From: JADLCX01 sp964630785
GTDB lineage: Bacteria; Planctomycetota; Phycisphaerae; Phycisphaerales; UBA1924
Length of the DNA: 64,000 nucleotides
Assembly (NCBI GenBank): GCA_964630785.1
Contig: CAZVZG010000005.1
Coordinates: forward strand, 62,001-126,000
Reading direction: 5' to 3'
The translations under genes and the position numbers were made by a program. The notes beneath the pieces were generated by a model. That model was not told where the DNA came from. It made no database searches and saw only the letters and a program-made list of their open reading frames with translations. Shown piece by piece: positions 35,209-42,864 of the stretch; the stretch's first letter is position 1; each line of letters begins with the position of its first letter.

Positions 35209-37394
35209 CGGCGTTTTCCCATCTTGCGTTCGGGCGCGATGACCGCCTTTTCGACCCCGTGCTGGCGTACTTCCCGGCTCTTGGGGCGCGTCGCGGTCGA
35301 TGCACCCTCCATCGCGTTGTCCGACGCGCTGGGCCTCCACTGCACGAACCCCTCGATGGCCTCGTACTCCGCGAGGCCGAGCTCGTCGTAGAGGTGGGCG
35401 GTGTTGCGATTGCGCCCTTCGGCACGCTGCCAGAACTCACGCGTATCGCTCGGGCCGGGGAACAACGCCCTGTCCTTCTGGCTCTCGTGCTTGAAGATCG
35501 CCAGCCGCTTGCGGACCACCTCGTCGGGCGAGAGCGGCACGGCCATCTCGATCTCGTGCGCCCCCCACTCCTGCCACGCGCCGCGGTACAGCCAGACCAC
35601 GCAACTCTTCATCCAGGGCCGGTCCTTGAGCCGGTGCAGGGCGGTGGTGATCGCGGCCAGGCAGACGCGGTGCGTGCCGTGGGGGTCGCTGAGGTCGCCG
35701 GCCGCGTAGACCTGATGGGGCTTGACGCGCTCCAGCAGGTCCATGACGATGGCGATGTCGTCCTCGCCCAGCGGGCGTTTTCGTACCGTGCCCGTCTCGT
35801 AGAAGGGCATGTCGAGGAAGTGGATTCGGCTTTCGTCCGCAACCCCCGCGAACCGCGCCCCGGCGCGGGCCTCAGTGCGGCGGATGAGCGTCTTGATCTT
35901 CTGCAACTCCGGGATGTCCACCTCGCCGGCCTGCTTCCGCTTGATGAAACGCTCGACCGACTCCTCGACGTGCGCGGCCACGCGCTCGCCCTCCTTGCCG
36001 CCCGCGCGGAAGAAGGTCCGGGCGTATTCGGTCACGAAGTCCGCATGGCGGAGGGCCGTCTCGTCCCACACGGCGATGTTGCCGCTGGTCTGATAAGCGA
36101 CGTGCACCTCGTGGTCCTGCTCGCAGAGCCGGATGAACGTGCCGCCCATGCTGATCACGTCGTCGTCGGGATGCGGGCTGAAGATCACCACCCGCTTGGG
36201 AAAGGTCTCCCCGCCCGGGCGGCGCTCGCCCCCGGCGTGGTCCCCGACGGCCTGGGAGTGGCGGAAGGATGCACCCTCGCGGGGCGGCGCGGCGGCGGGC
36301 TTCCCGCCCGGCCAGCCCGTGATCGTCTGCTGGAGCGACCTGAAAACCTCGATGTTGATCTCGTAGGCCCCGCCGTCGCGGGTGCTGAGCAGCTCCTGCA
36401 GACCGTGCTCGTTGTAGTCTTCGTCCGTAAGTTTCAGGATGGGCTTCTTGACCTCGCCCGCGAGCCAGATCGCCGCCCGCTTGGTGAGCGAGCGTTCCCA
36501 CTCCAGGCCGAACTGGCCGACGTTACCCAGCAGCCACGGCGTCTTGATCCGGGTGAGCTCCGCGCCGGCCGCGGTGTCAAGCACGATCCTCGCGTTGGGG
36601 TGCTCCTGAAGAAAACTGGCGGCGACGGTCGGCGTGACTTCCCCCTCGACCGCTCGCCGGATGATGCCCGCCTTGTGCTCACCGAACGCGAGCAGGACCA
36701 CGCGCCGGGCATCGAGGATCGACCCCACACCCATCGTGATCGCCTGGCGCGGGACGTGCCACTCACCGAAGAAGTCGCTCGCGGCGTCCATCCGCGTGAC
36801 CTTGTCGAGCGTGATCAGCCGCGTGCGGCTGGCACGGGCCGAGCCCGGCTCGTTGAACCCGACGTGGCCCGTGCGACCGATGCCCAGCAACTGCAAGTCG
36901 ATACCGCCGGCCTCGCGGACCTGCCGCTCGTAACGCTCGCAGAACGCCCCGACTTCCTCACGCGACGCCGTGCCATCTGGGATGTGGATGTTGGCGGCCG
37001 GGATATCCACAAGGTCAAAGAGGTGCTCATGCATGAACCGCACGTAGCTCTGGAGCCGCCCCGGCTCCATCGGCCAGTACTCGTCGAGATTGAACGTCAC
37101 GACGTTCTTGAAGCTCAACCCCTCCTCACGGTGGAGGCGGACGAGCTCTTCGTACACGCCGGTGGGGGTGCTGCCCGTGGCCAGGCCGAGCACGGCCCGC
37201 TCTCGTCGGGCCGTCTGGTCACGGATCAACGCGGCGATATCCCGCGCGACCGCCCGGCTGGCCTCGGCGCTCGACGCGTGCACGGTGACGGGGATCCGTT
37301 CGAGCCGGCATCCCGCCGGCGCGGGAGTCATCCCCGCCCGATTGCTTTCGCCCCGCCCCAAACCCGGCTTGGGTACGCCGTTCTGCCCAGCCAT
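35205..37394 (-). CDS. nagB: Glucosamine-6-phosphate deaminase fused to PIG-L deacetylase
   Basis: 729 residues. The N-terminal NagB domain (about 30-300) shows LGLATGSTPTGVYEEL, TFNLDEYW and LLGIGRTGHVGFNEPGS, which bind and convert glucosamine-6-phosphate to fructose-6-phosphate and ammonia. A connector (about 300-400) leads to a PIG-L/LmbE deacetylase domain (about 400-690) with zinc-binding SPHPDDDVISMGG and DPHGTHRVC. Such fusions are known in Bacteroidetes and planctomycetes. The PIG-L half could remove the N-acetyl group, replacing NagA, which is absent here. The start ATG at 37394 has GGAGT 7 bp upstream. The operon neighbours are a secreted amidase upstream (99-bp gap containing a C-rich tract) and the TIM-barrel isomerase downstream (overlapping). 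Confidence 0.9.
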   Translation of the reverse strand: MAGQNGVPKPGLGRGESNRAGMTPAPAGCRLERIPVTVHASSAEASRAVARDIAALIRDQTARRERAVLGLATGSTPTGVYEELVRLHREEGLSFKNVVTFNLDEYWPMEPGRLQSYVRFMHEHLFDLVDIPAANIHIPDGTASREEVGAFCERYERQVREAGGIDLQLLGIGRTGHVGFNEPGSARASRTRLITLDKVTRMDAASDFFGEWHVPRQAITMGVGSILDARRVVLLAFGEHKAGIIRRAVEGEVTPTVAASFLQEHPNARIVLDTAAGAELTRIKTPWLLGNVGQFGLEWERSLTKRAAIWLAGEVKKPILKLTDEDYNEHGLQELLSTRDGGAYEINIEVFRSLQQTITGWPGGKPAAAPPREGASFRHSQAVGDHAGGERRPGGETFPKRVVIFSPHPDDDVISMGGTFIRLCEQDHEVHVAYQTSGNIAVWDETALRHADFVTEYARTFFRAGGKEGERVAAHVEESVERFIKRKQAGEVDIPELQKIKTLIRRTEARAGARFAGVADESRIHFLDMPFYETGTVRKRPLGEDDIAIVMDLLERVKPHQVYAAGDLSDPHGTHRVCLAAITTALHRLKDRPWMKSCVVWLYRGAWQEWGAHEIEMAVPLSPDEVVRKRLAIFKHESQKDRALFPGPSDTREFWQRAEGRNRNTAHLYDELGLAEYEAIEGFVQWRPSASDNAMEGASTATRPKSREVRQHGVEKAVIAPERKMGKRR

Positions 37395-37493
37395 CGCCTG
37401 ACTCCGATCGCGCCGCCCGTCCCCCCCCCCTCCCTCCCTCGCTGCCATTGGACCGGATGTTAGCGAAGCGCGAGCGCATGAGCGGACGACTCG

Positions 37494-38564
37494 CTACGGA
37501 TTTGGCTGGGGAGGCTGCCCAACCCGTGCCCGCGCCTGCGAGATCAGCCGATCCCATTGCAGCGCTGGTCCCGGATCGGTCTTGTTCGCCTGGACGTGGT
37601 AGTGGCCGAGCAGACCGTGGTAGTTCGCCAGGCGATCGTCGGGCAACTTCTCACGGACGAGATTCCCGGCCTCGTCTCGCGGGTAGTCGCAGGGAATTTC
37701 CGGGAAGATCGTGCACAGGGCGGCGGTCAGTTTGATCAGCGAGTCGTATTGCTGCGGCGTCAGGTCGTACATCCACAGCCGCTCGCCCTGGATCCGGCCG
37801 GAGATGATCTCCGGCCGCGCGGGATGACCGACGAAGCCGGGTGTGCGGACGCCCCCGTCACCCACGGATGCCGGGAGCGTGATGGTCGGGCCGCGGTTCG
37901 GGTCATCGGTGTACCACCGGCCCAGCACCTTGGGGTACTGCGATTCCGGGTAGGCGCCGATGTTGGCGATCTCGATCCCGATGGAGCGGTCGTTGCTGGT
38001 GGTCGCGTGCCAGGCGCGTTCCTTGAGGTCGAGCGTCTGGTAAATCGTCCCATCGATGTCGAGCATGAAGTGGACGGAGAGCCCGCGCATGTCGTGCAGC
38101 ACGCGGAAGCACTGGCGCGACGTGCCGCAGACGTCGTAATGCAGCACGAACTGGTCCACGCACTTCTGGAGCGTGGGCAGGTCCCAGCCGCCGCCGCGGA
38201 TGCGCTCGAAGTCGTCGGACGACAGCGGACAACCGGGCTGGCCGACCTTCCCGGTGAAGCGGATGTTGTAGCGATTCGGAGAGGTCGGGCCGTCCGCCTT
38301 CGCATCGGGCGAGGGGGGGGCGGGGGGGGACCAGAGCGCGCGATCCCACGGCACGAACCGCTTTTCCGTGCGGTACGCGTCGTATCCGCCGGCGTCGGTC
38401 CACAGCACGATCGGGGCGCCGGTGTGGAAATAGCGGCCGCAGACGACCATCTCGTCGCCGCGACGGGTTAGCTCGCGGCCCGACTTCGCGTGGCACGCGC
38501 CGAGCCCGATCAACAGCCAGAACGCCAGCAGCCCGCGCACGAATCCGGTCTTCCCCTTGCTCAT
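37494..38564 (-). CDS. N-acetylmuramoyl-L-alanine amidase (Amidase_2), lipoprotein
   Basis: 356 residues. A lipoprotein signal is likely (hydrophobic 9-22, lipobox LGAC, Cys24). The catalytic domain shows SVHFMLDIDGTIYQTLDL, AWHATTSNDRSIGIEIAN and a later GHYHVQANKTDPGPALQW, giving the His/Glu/His/Lys zinc and catalytic residues of the AmiD/PGRP amidase fold. It cleaves the bond between N-acetylmuramic acid and the stem peptide of peptidoglycan. The ATG at 38564 directly precedes the signal. A G-rich run on the plus strand (38311-38331) encodes a proline-rich loop. It is the first gene of an amino-sugar operon, consistent with cell-wall scavenging or recycling. Confidence 0.87.
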   Translation of the reverse strand: MSKGKTGFVRGLLAFWLLIGLGACHAKSGRELTRRGDEMVVCGRYFHTGAPIVLWTDAGGYDAYRTEKRFVPWDRALWSPPAPPSPDAKADGPTSPNRYNIRFTGKVGQPGCPLSSDDFERIRGGGWDLPTLQKCVDQFVLHYDVCGTSRQCFRVLHDMRGLSVHFMLDIDGTIYQTLDLKERAWHATTSNDRSIGIEIANIGAYPESQYPKVLGRWYTDDPNRGPTITLPASVGDGGVRTPGFVGHPARPEIISGRIQGERLWMYDLTPQQYDSLIKLTAALCTIFPEIPCDYPRDEAGNLVREKLPDDRLANYHGLLGHYHVQANKTDPGPALQWDRLISQARARVGQPPQPNP

Positions 38565-38696
38565 CCCGGGAGCCTAGCCGATCTCGCCGCGTGAAGTACG
38601 GGCGAACTGAGAGTCGCGTGCGCGATGGCCACGTCGTCGATCCTTGCGCTTATGCTTCCCGTGGCACCACTTCGCACCCGATCGAAAGGACCCGCG

Positions 38697-39170
38697 ATGA
38701 ACTCCTGCGCCGTGCTTGCTGCCGCCGTGACCTCGATCGCGCTCTGCGGAGCGCTGATGACCGCCTCGGGATGCCAGGGTGGGGGCGACCACGCCTCGTC
38801 GATGGTCGAACAAGGGATCCAAGCCCTGACCGGCCAGTGGGACCTGTCAAGCCTGGCGGGCGTCGATCTCTCCAAGTTCCTCGAACAGGGCTCGAGTCCG
38901 CCGTATCTTCAAGTTCGCGACGACGGCAAGGTGGGCGGCTTCGCCGGTGTCAACCGGCTCTCGTCGTCCCTCGACCTGGGCAAGCTGTCCCACGGCCAGT
39001 TTTCATTGGCGCCCGCGGCCGTGACCAAGATGGCCGGCCCGCCGAAGGCGATGGAACTGGAAGACAAGTTCCTCGCGGCACTGAACAAGGTGACAGGCTA
39101 CAAGGTCACAGGCGATCGCTTGACATTGACCGACAAGGCGGGCGAGTTGATGGCGTTCGCCCGGCATTGA
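38697..39170 (+). CDS. META-domain lipoprotein (HslJ-like)
   Basis: 157 residues. The ATG at 38697 is supported by AAAGGA six bases upstream; an earlier in-frame start at 38625 lacks this. The signal peptide ends in TASGC, a probable lipobox. The mature part is one META domain (LTGQWDLSSL, PYLQVRDDGKVGGFAGVNRL, FSLAPAAVTKMAGPP, LTLTDKAGELM), similar to HslJ-type heat-shock or novobiocin-resistance lipoproteins. The normal NxxGG cysteine pair of some members is replaced by serine-rich sequence. Its role is not established. It is divergent from the amidase operon and precedes the GHL10 gene by 78 bp. Confidence 0.75.
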   Translation: MNSCAVLAAAVTSIALCGALMTASGCQGGGDHASSMVEQGIQALTGQWDLSSLAGVDLSKFLEQGSSPPYLQVRDDGKVGGFAGVNRLSSSLDLGKLSHGQFSLAPAAVTKMAGPPKAMELEDKFLAALNKVTGYKVTGDRLTLTDKAGELMAFARH

Positions 39171-39248
39171 TCGCGACGGGGTAACAGGTGTGGGGGGTGC
39201 AGAGGCGAGTTGCGCGGAAGTCGGCGTTTCCCGCTACGCTGCATCGCC

Positions 39249-40502
39249 ATGCTCAGCCGCGCTCTCGCCTTGATCCTGCTCGGTTGGATGACGCTGTCCG
39301 CGCCCGCGGTGCCCGCGCCGCCGATCGACCCGACTCACCCGCGGCGGTCGTCCGAACGCCCGTTCCTCGGGCTGTGGATCACCCGGTGGGACTATCGATC
39401 GGAAAAGGACGTCGCCGACTGCATCGACCGGGCCGCCAGCCTGGGCGCGACGGACGTGTTCTGGCAGGTTCGCGGCCAGTGCGACGCATTCTACCGCAGC
39501 GACCTCGAGCCCTGGGGCCGCGAACTGTTCCGAGACCTTCCCGCGGACGCGACCGACCCCGGCTTCGATCCGCTGGCCGTGGCCATCCAGGCGGCGCACG
39601 CCCGCGAAATGAGGTTGCACGCGTGGGTCAACGTCATGCCGCTATGGAAGGGCACGCAGCCGCCCACCGATCCGCGGCACCCGTTCAACGCACATCCGGA
39701 GTGGCGGCTCCGCGACGCCGCGGGCAACCCGCAGACGCTCAACGAGCACTACGTCATCGTCAACCCGCTCCTGCCCGCGGTTCACGATCACATCGTCGCC
39801 GTGTGCAAGGACATCGTCACGCGCTACGCCGTGGACGGCCTGCACATGGACTACGTGCGGTTCGTGTCCGACACGATGAAAAACCCGGCCGCGTTTCCCG
39901 GGGATCCTGAAAGCGTTTCGCTTTTCAAGAAGGCCACCGGGCGTACCGGGCTCGACACGGCCGAGGACAAGGCGGCGTTCCGCGACTTCAAGCGAGACCG
40001 GATCACCGAGCTGGTCCAGCGAATCCGTCGCGAGGCGGTGGAATCGCGCCCGGGCGTGGTCCTGAGCGCGGCCGTTTGGCGGCGGCCCGACCTCGCCCGC
40101 GACGTGTACCTGCAGGATGCCGCCGCGTGGCTCAACTCGGGTCTGCTCGATCGGGCGTGCCCGATGATCTACACCAAGGACGACAAACGCTTCGAGGATG
40201 ACCTCGGCGCGTGGATCGCCGCGACGCCGGCGGGAAGGAAGGCGGGGCGTTCGATCTCACCGGGCGTGGGCATTTACATGCACGCGCCCGGGGCCTCATC
40301 GACGCAGGTCGCCAACACCGCGGCCCGGCACACCGACGGCGTCGCGCTCTTCGCGTACGCCGCGCTGTTCGAGAGCGTCGATCCGAATCAGGACAAGTCT
40401 CCCCAGCAGGTGGCCGAGCGGGCCGCCCGCCTGGCGGCGATCCGCGCCACGCTCGCGCCCGCGCCCGTGTCGAAAGCGCCACAAAACCGGGGTTCGCCGT
40501 GA
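39249..40502 (+). CDS. GHL10-type glycosyl hydrolase-like protein, exported
   Basis: 417 residues from the ATG at 39249, which starts a signal peptide (LSRALALILLGWMTLSAPA). The fold is the TIM-barrel 'glycosyl hydrolase-like 10' family (PF02638): FLGLWITRWDYRSEKDVADC, MRLHAWVNVMPLWKG, DGLHMDYVRFVSDT and CPMIYTKDD, with carboxylates in the usual positions. The family acts on polysaccharides outside the cytoplasm; the substrate is unknown. The stop overlaps the GTG start of the ROK kinase gene by four bases (GTGA), so hydrolysis and phosphorylation are probably linked steps. Confidence 0.85.
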   Translation: MLSRALALILLGWMTLSAPAVPAPPIDPTHPRRSSERPFLGLWITRWDYRSEKDVADCIDRAASLGATDVFWQVRGQCDAFYRSDLEPWGRELFRDLPADATDPGFDPLAVAIQAAHAREMRLHAWVNVMPLWKGTQPPTDPRHPFNAHPEWRLRDAAGNPQTLNEHYVIVNPLLPAVHDHIVAVCKDIVTRYAVDGLHMDYVRFVSDTMKNPAAFPGDPESVSLFKKATGRTGLDTAEDKAAFRDFKRDRITELVQRIRREAVESRPGVVLSAAVWRRPDLARDVYLQDAAAWLNSGLLDRACPMIYTKDDKRFEDDLGAWIAATPAGRKAGRSISPGVGIYMHAPGASSTQVANTAARHTDGVALFAYAALFESVDPNQDKSPQQVAERAARLAAIRATLAPAPVSKAPQNRGSP

Positions 40503-41395
40503 GCGCCGCGCTGGGCATCGATATCGGCGGCACTTCGATCAAGGCCGCGCTGCTGATCGATGACAGGGAGGTGTGGTCGGGGTCGAGCGCCCGCTACCGG
40601 CATCCGTCAGGCACGGAGGTGCGATCCCACCTCGCCGGGTTACTCGGCTCATTGCCCTCGGCGCTGCTCGTCTCGCGCGAAATGGTCGTCGGGCTGTGCG
40701 TCCCCGGTGTGCTCGACCCGTACGGCCAACGCATCGAGCGATCGGTCAACATGCCGGGGCTGGTGGGCGAGCCCTTGCCAGATCTGATCGCCCGCTCCCT
40801 GCTCGCGGCCGCGCGCCTTCGTGAAAGGCCCGGCGCGCCGCGGATCGTCTCCGACGCCCACGCCGCCGCGATCGACGCCGCCGAGTCGATGGCCCTCACT
40901 GGGCGCGTGCTGGCCATCAGCCTCGGCACGGGCGTTGGCGCGGCCGTCCTCGACGGCCGTACGCTCCTGTCGGTCACGGGTCGGTCCTCCGGCCACCTCG
41001 GGCAGATCGACGTGTCCGTGCCCGGCATCGAGCCCGTGCCCATCGGTCCCGACGGCGGACGCGGCAGCCTCGAAGCCTATATCGGCCTTCCCGCGCTGGT
41101 CGCACGCCACGGCGCCGCCGAACGCTGGCTCAGCGGCCTTCGCGGTGACGAGCCCGAACTGGCCGCCCTGGCCCGGGCCGTCCGCATCGCGCACGCGATC
41201 TACCGCCCACGGCACGTGCTGCTGCTCGGCGGCATCGGCATGCGTCTCCAAGGTGTGCATGGGCCGCTGAAGGCCCGGATCGCCGAAGCCTTGACGTCGG
41301 TGGCCGATCCCGCGTGGACCCTCCTCTGCGGCACGACCGACCTGCACGCCGCCCGCGGCGCCGCGAGGCTCGCGCTGCCCCCCGCTGGCCGCTGA
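40499..41395 (+). CDS. ROK-family sugar kinase
   Basis: 298 residues from a GTG start at 40499 coupled by GTGA overlap to the upstream hydrolase gene. The ATP-binding GIDIGGTSIKAALL opens the protein. ISLGTGVGAAVLDG forms the second phosphate-binding loop, and SDAHAAAIDA corresponds to the catalytic Asp region. The usual zinc-binding CxCGxxGCLE motif is replaced by GPDGGRGSLEAYIG, so the cysteines are missing. The family phosphorylates glucose, N-acetylglucosamine, N-acetylmannosamine and similar sugars. The context (amidase, NagB, PIG-L) favours an amino sugar, but this is inference. Confidence 0.85.
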   Translation: MSAALGIDIGGTSIKAALLIDDREVWSGSSARYRHPSGTEVRSHLAGLLGSLPSALLVSREMVVGLCVPGVLDPYGQRIERSVNMPGLVGEPLPDLIARSLLAAARLRERPGAPRIVSDAHAAAIDAAESMALTGRVLAISLGTGVGAAVLDGRTLLSVTGRSSGHLGQIDVSVPGIEPVPIGPDGGRGSLEAYIGLPALVARHGAAERWLSGLRGDEPELAALARAVRIAHAIYRPRHVLLLGGIGMRLQGVHGPLKARIAEALTSVADPAWTLLCGTTDLHAARGAARLALPPAGR

Positions 41396-41701
41396 CCCGC
41401 GCGCCGTTCAAGGAAATCAAGGGCCGCCTGCCGGATTCGAACCCGCGACCTGCGCTTTACAAAAGCGCTGCTCTACCAGCTGAGCTAAGGCGGCAATTGC
41501 CGGAATCCGGGCAGGAATCCGGCATCTGAACGTCCACCGATCATTGGCCGCGGCCGACGGGCGATCTACCAGCTCGCCGACCCGCAGAGGAGCGTGGCGG
41601 CGGTGGTGGCCGACACGCCCGCGCCGATCCCCCACCATCCTCCCGCAGCCCCGTCCGCCGGTTGCGGGCGCAGTCTCACCCCGTTAGGCTGCTCCCACAT
41701 C
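41396..41701. other. Intergenic region holding tRNA-Thr
   Basis: 306 bp between the ROK kinase gene and the ABC ATPase gene. The tRNA gene on the minus strand fills 41422-41494. The remaining 207 bp up to 41701 form the leader of the ABC gene; no other gene or clear promoter is seen. Confidence 0.7.
41422..41494 (-). tRNA. tRNA-Thr (TGT anticodon)
   Basis: Cloverleaf on the minus strand: acceptor stem GCCGCCT/AGGCGGC (7 bp), D-arm GCTC...GAGC, anticodon stem GCGCT/AGCGC with loop TTTGTAA (anticodon TGT), and T-loop TTCGAAT. The T-stem GCGGG/CCGGC has one G-G mismatch at its centre. CCA is not encoded, and the base at the discriminator position is C. It reads ACA and related threonine codons. 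Confidence 0.93.
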
Positions 41702-42823
41702 ATGGCCGAAATCGCTCTCAAAGACATCGAGAAGACCTACCCCAACGGCTTCAAGGCGGTCAAGTCCGTCAATCTGGACATCCCGGACGGGTCGTTCATC
41801 GTGCTTGTAGGGCCGTCGGGGTGCGGCAAGTCCACCACGCTGCGGATGGTGGCGGGGCTCGAAGACATCACCGGCGGGACGATCTCCATCGGCGGGCGCG
41901 TGGTGAACCAGGTCCACCCCAAGGACCGCGACATCGCGATGGTGTTCCAGAACTACGCCCTTTACCCGCACATGACGGTGTACAAAAACATGGCCTTTGC
42001 GCTCAAACTGCGCAAGGTGCCGCGGGCCGAGATCGACCGGCGCGTGCGCTCTGCGGCCCAGACGCTGGGCATCGGCGAACTTCTGGACCGCAAGCCGGCG
42101 GTGCTCTCAGGCGGCCAGCGGCAGCGCGTCGCGGTCGGGCGGGCGATCGTGCGCGAGCCCAAGGCGTTTCTCTTCGACGAGCCGCTCTCAAACCTCGACG
42201 CCAAGCTGCGTGTGACCACTCGGGCCGAGCTCAAGGCCCTGCACCAGCGGCTCAAGACCACCACGATCTACGTGACGCACGACCAGGAAGAGGCGATGAC
42301 CCTGGGCGACCGGATCGTGGTCATGCACAAGGGCGAAATCCAGCAGGCGGGCGCGCCGCTGGAGGTTTATCGCTCGCCGGTCAACCGCTTCGTCGCCGCG
42401 TTCGTCGGCACGCCGCCGATGAACTTCCTCGACGGCGTGATCGAATCGGCGGGCGGACGCGCGGTGTTCGTCGAGGGCTCCAGCGACCCCGAGGGGCGGC
42501 CGTACCGGATCGCCCTGGGCGACGGCGTCGGCGCGCGGCTCAACGGTCGCACGGGCCCGGCCGTGCTTGGGATACGGCCGCAGGCATTCTCGCTTGCGAC
42601 GGGGAACGACGCTTCGCTCCCGACGATGAAGCTGAACGTCCGCGTGGTGGAGCCGCTGGGCGATCAGATGGACGTGACCGGCTCGACGCCCAAGCACCCG
42701 CACCTGGTCGCGAGGATCGTCGCCGCGGACGTGCGGCCGGGGCAGTCGGTGACGTTCGCCATCGACCCGGGCCGCTTGCACGTGTTCGAGCCCGGCGAAT
42801 TTGGGCGGAACCTGACGGTGTAG
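41702..42823 (+). CDS. Sugar ABC transporter ATP-binding protein, MalK/UgpC/MsmX type
   Basis: 373 residues, normal for the family. Motifs are Walker A GPSGCGKST, Q-loop VFQNYALYPHM, signature LSGGQRQRVAVGRA, Walker B FLFDEPLSNLDAKL and switch His in IYVTHDQEE, followed by the C-terminal TOBE-type regulatory domain (about 240-373). It is a cytoplasmic ATPase that energises import of oligosaccharides or glycerol-phosphate compounds. No permease or binding-protein gene is adjacent, so it may serve several transporters, as MsmX does in Bacillus. The ATG at 41702 gives the standard N-terminus MAEIALKDIEKTYPNG. Confidence 0.92.
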   Translation: MAEIALKDIEKTYPNGFKAVKSVNLDIPDGSFIVLVGPSGCGKSTTLRMVAGLEDITGGTISIGGRVVNQVHPKDRDIAMVFQNYALYPHMTVYKNMAFALKLRKVPRAEIDRRVRSAAQTLGIGELLDRKPAVLSGGQRQRVAVGRAIVREPKAFLFDEPLSNLDAKLRVTTRAELKALHQRLKTTTIYVTHDQEEAMTLGDRIVVMHKGEIQQAGAPLEVYRSPVNRFVAAFVGTPPMNFLDGVIESAGGRAVFVEGSSDPEGRPYRIALGDGVGARLNGRTGPAVLGIRPQAFSLATGNDASLPTMKLNVRVVEPLGDQMDVTGSTPKHPHLVARIVAADVRPGQSVTFAIDPGRLHVFEPGEFGRNLTV

Positions 42824-42864
42824 GGCGCGACCGCCGCGGGCCGGACCCGATTCTCGCAACGGGT

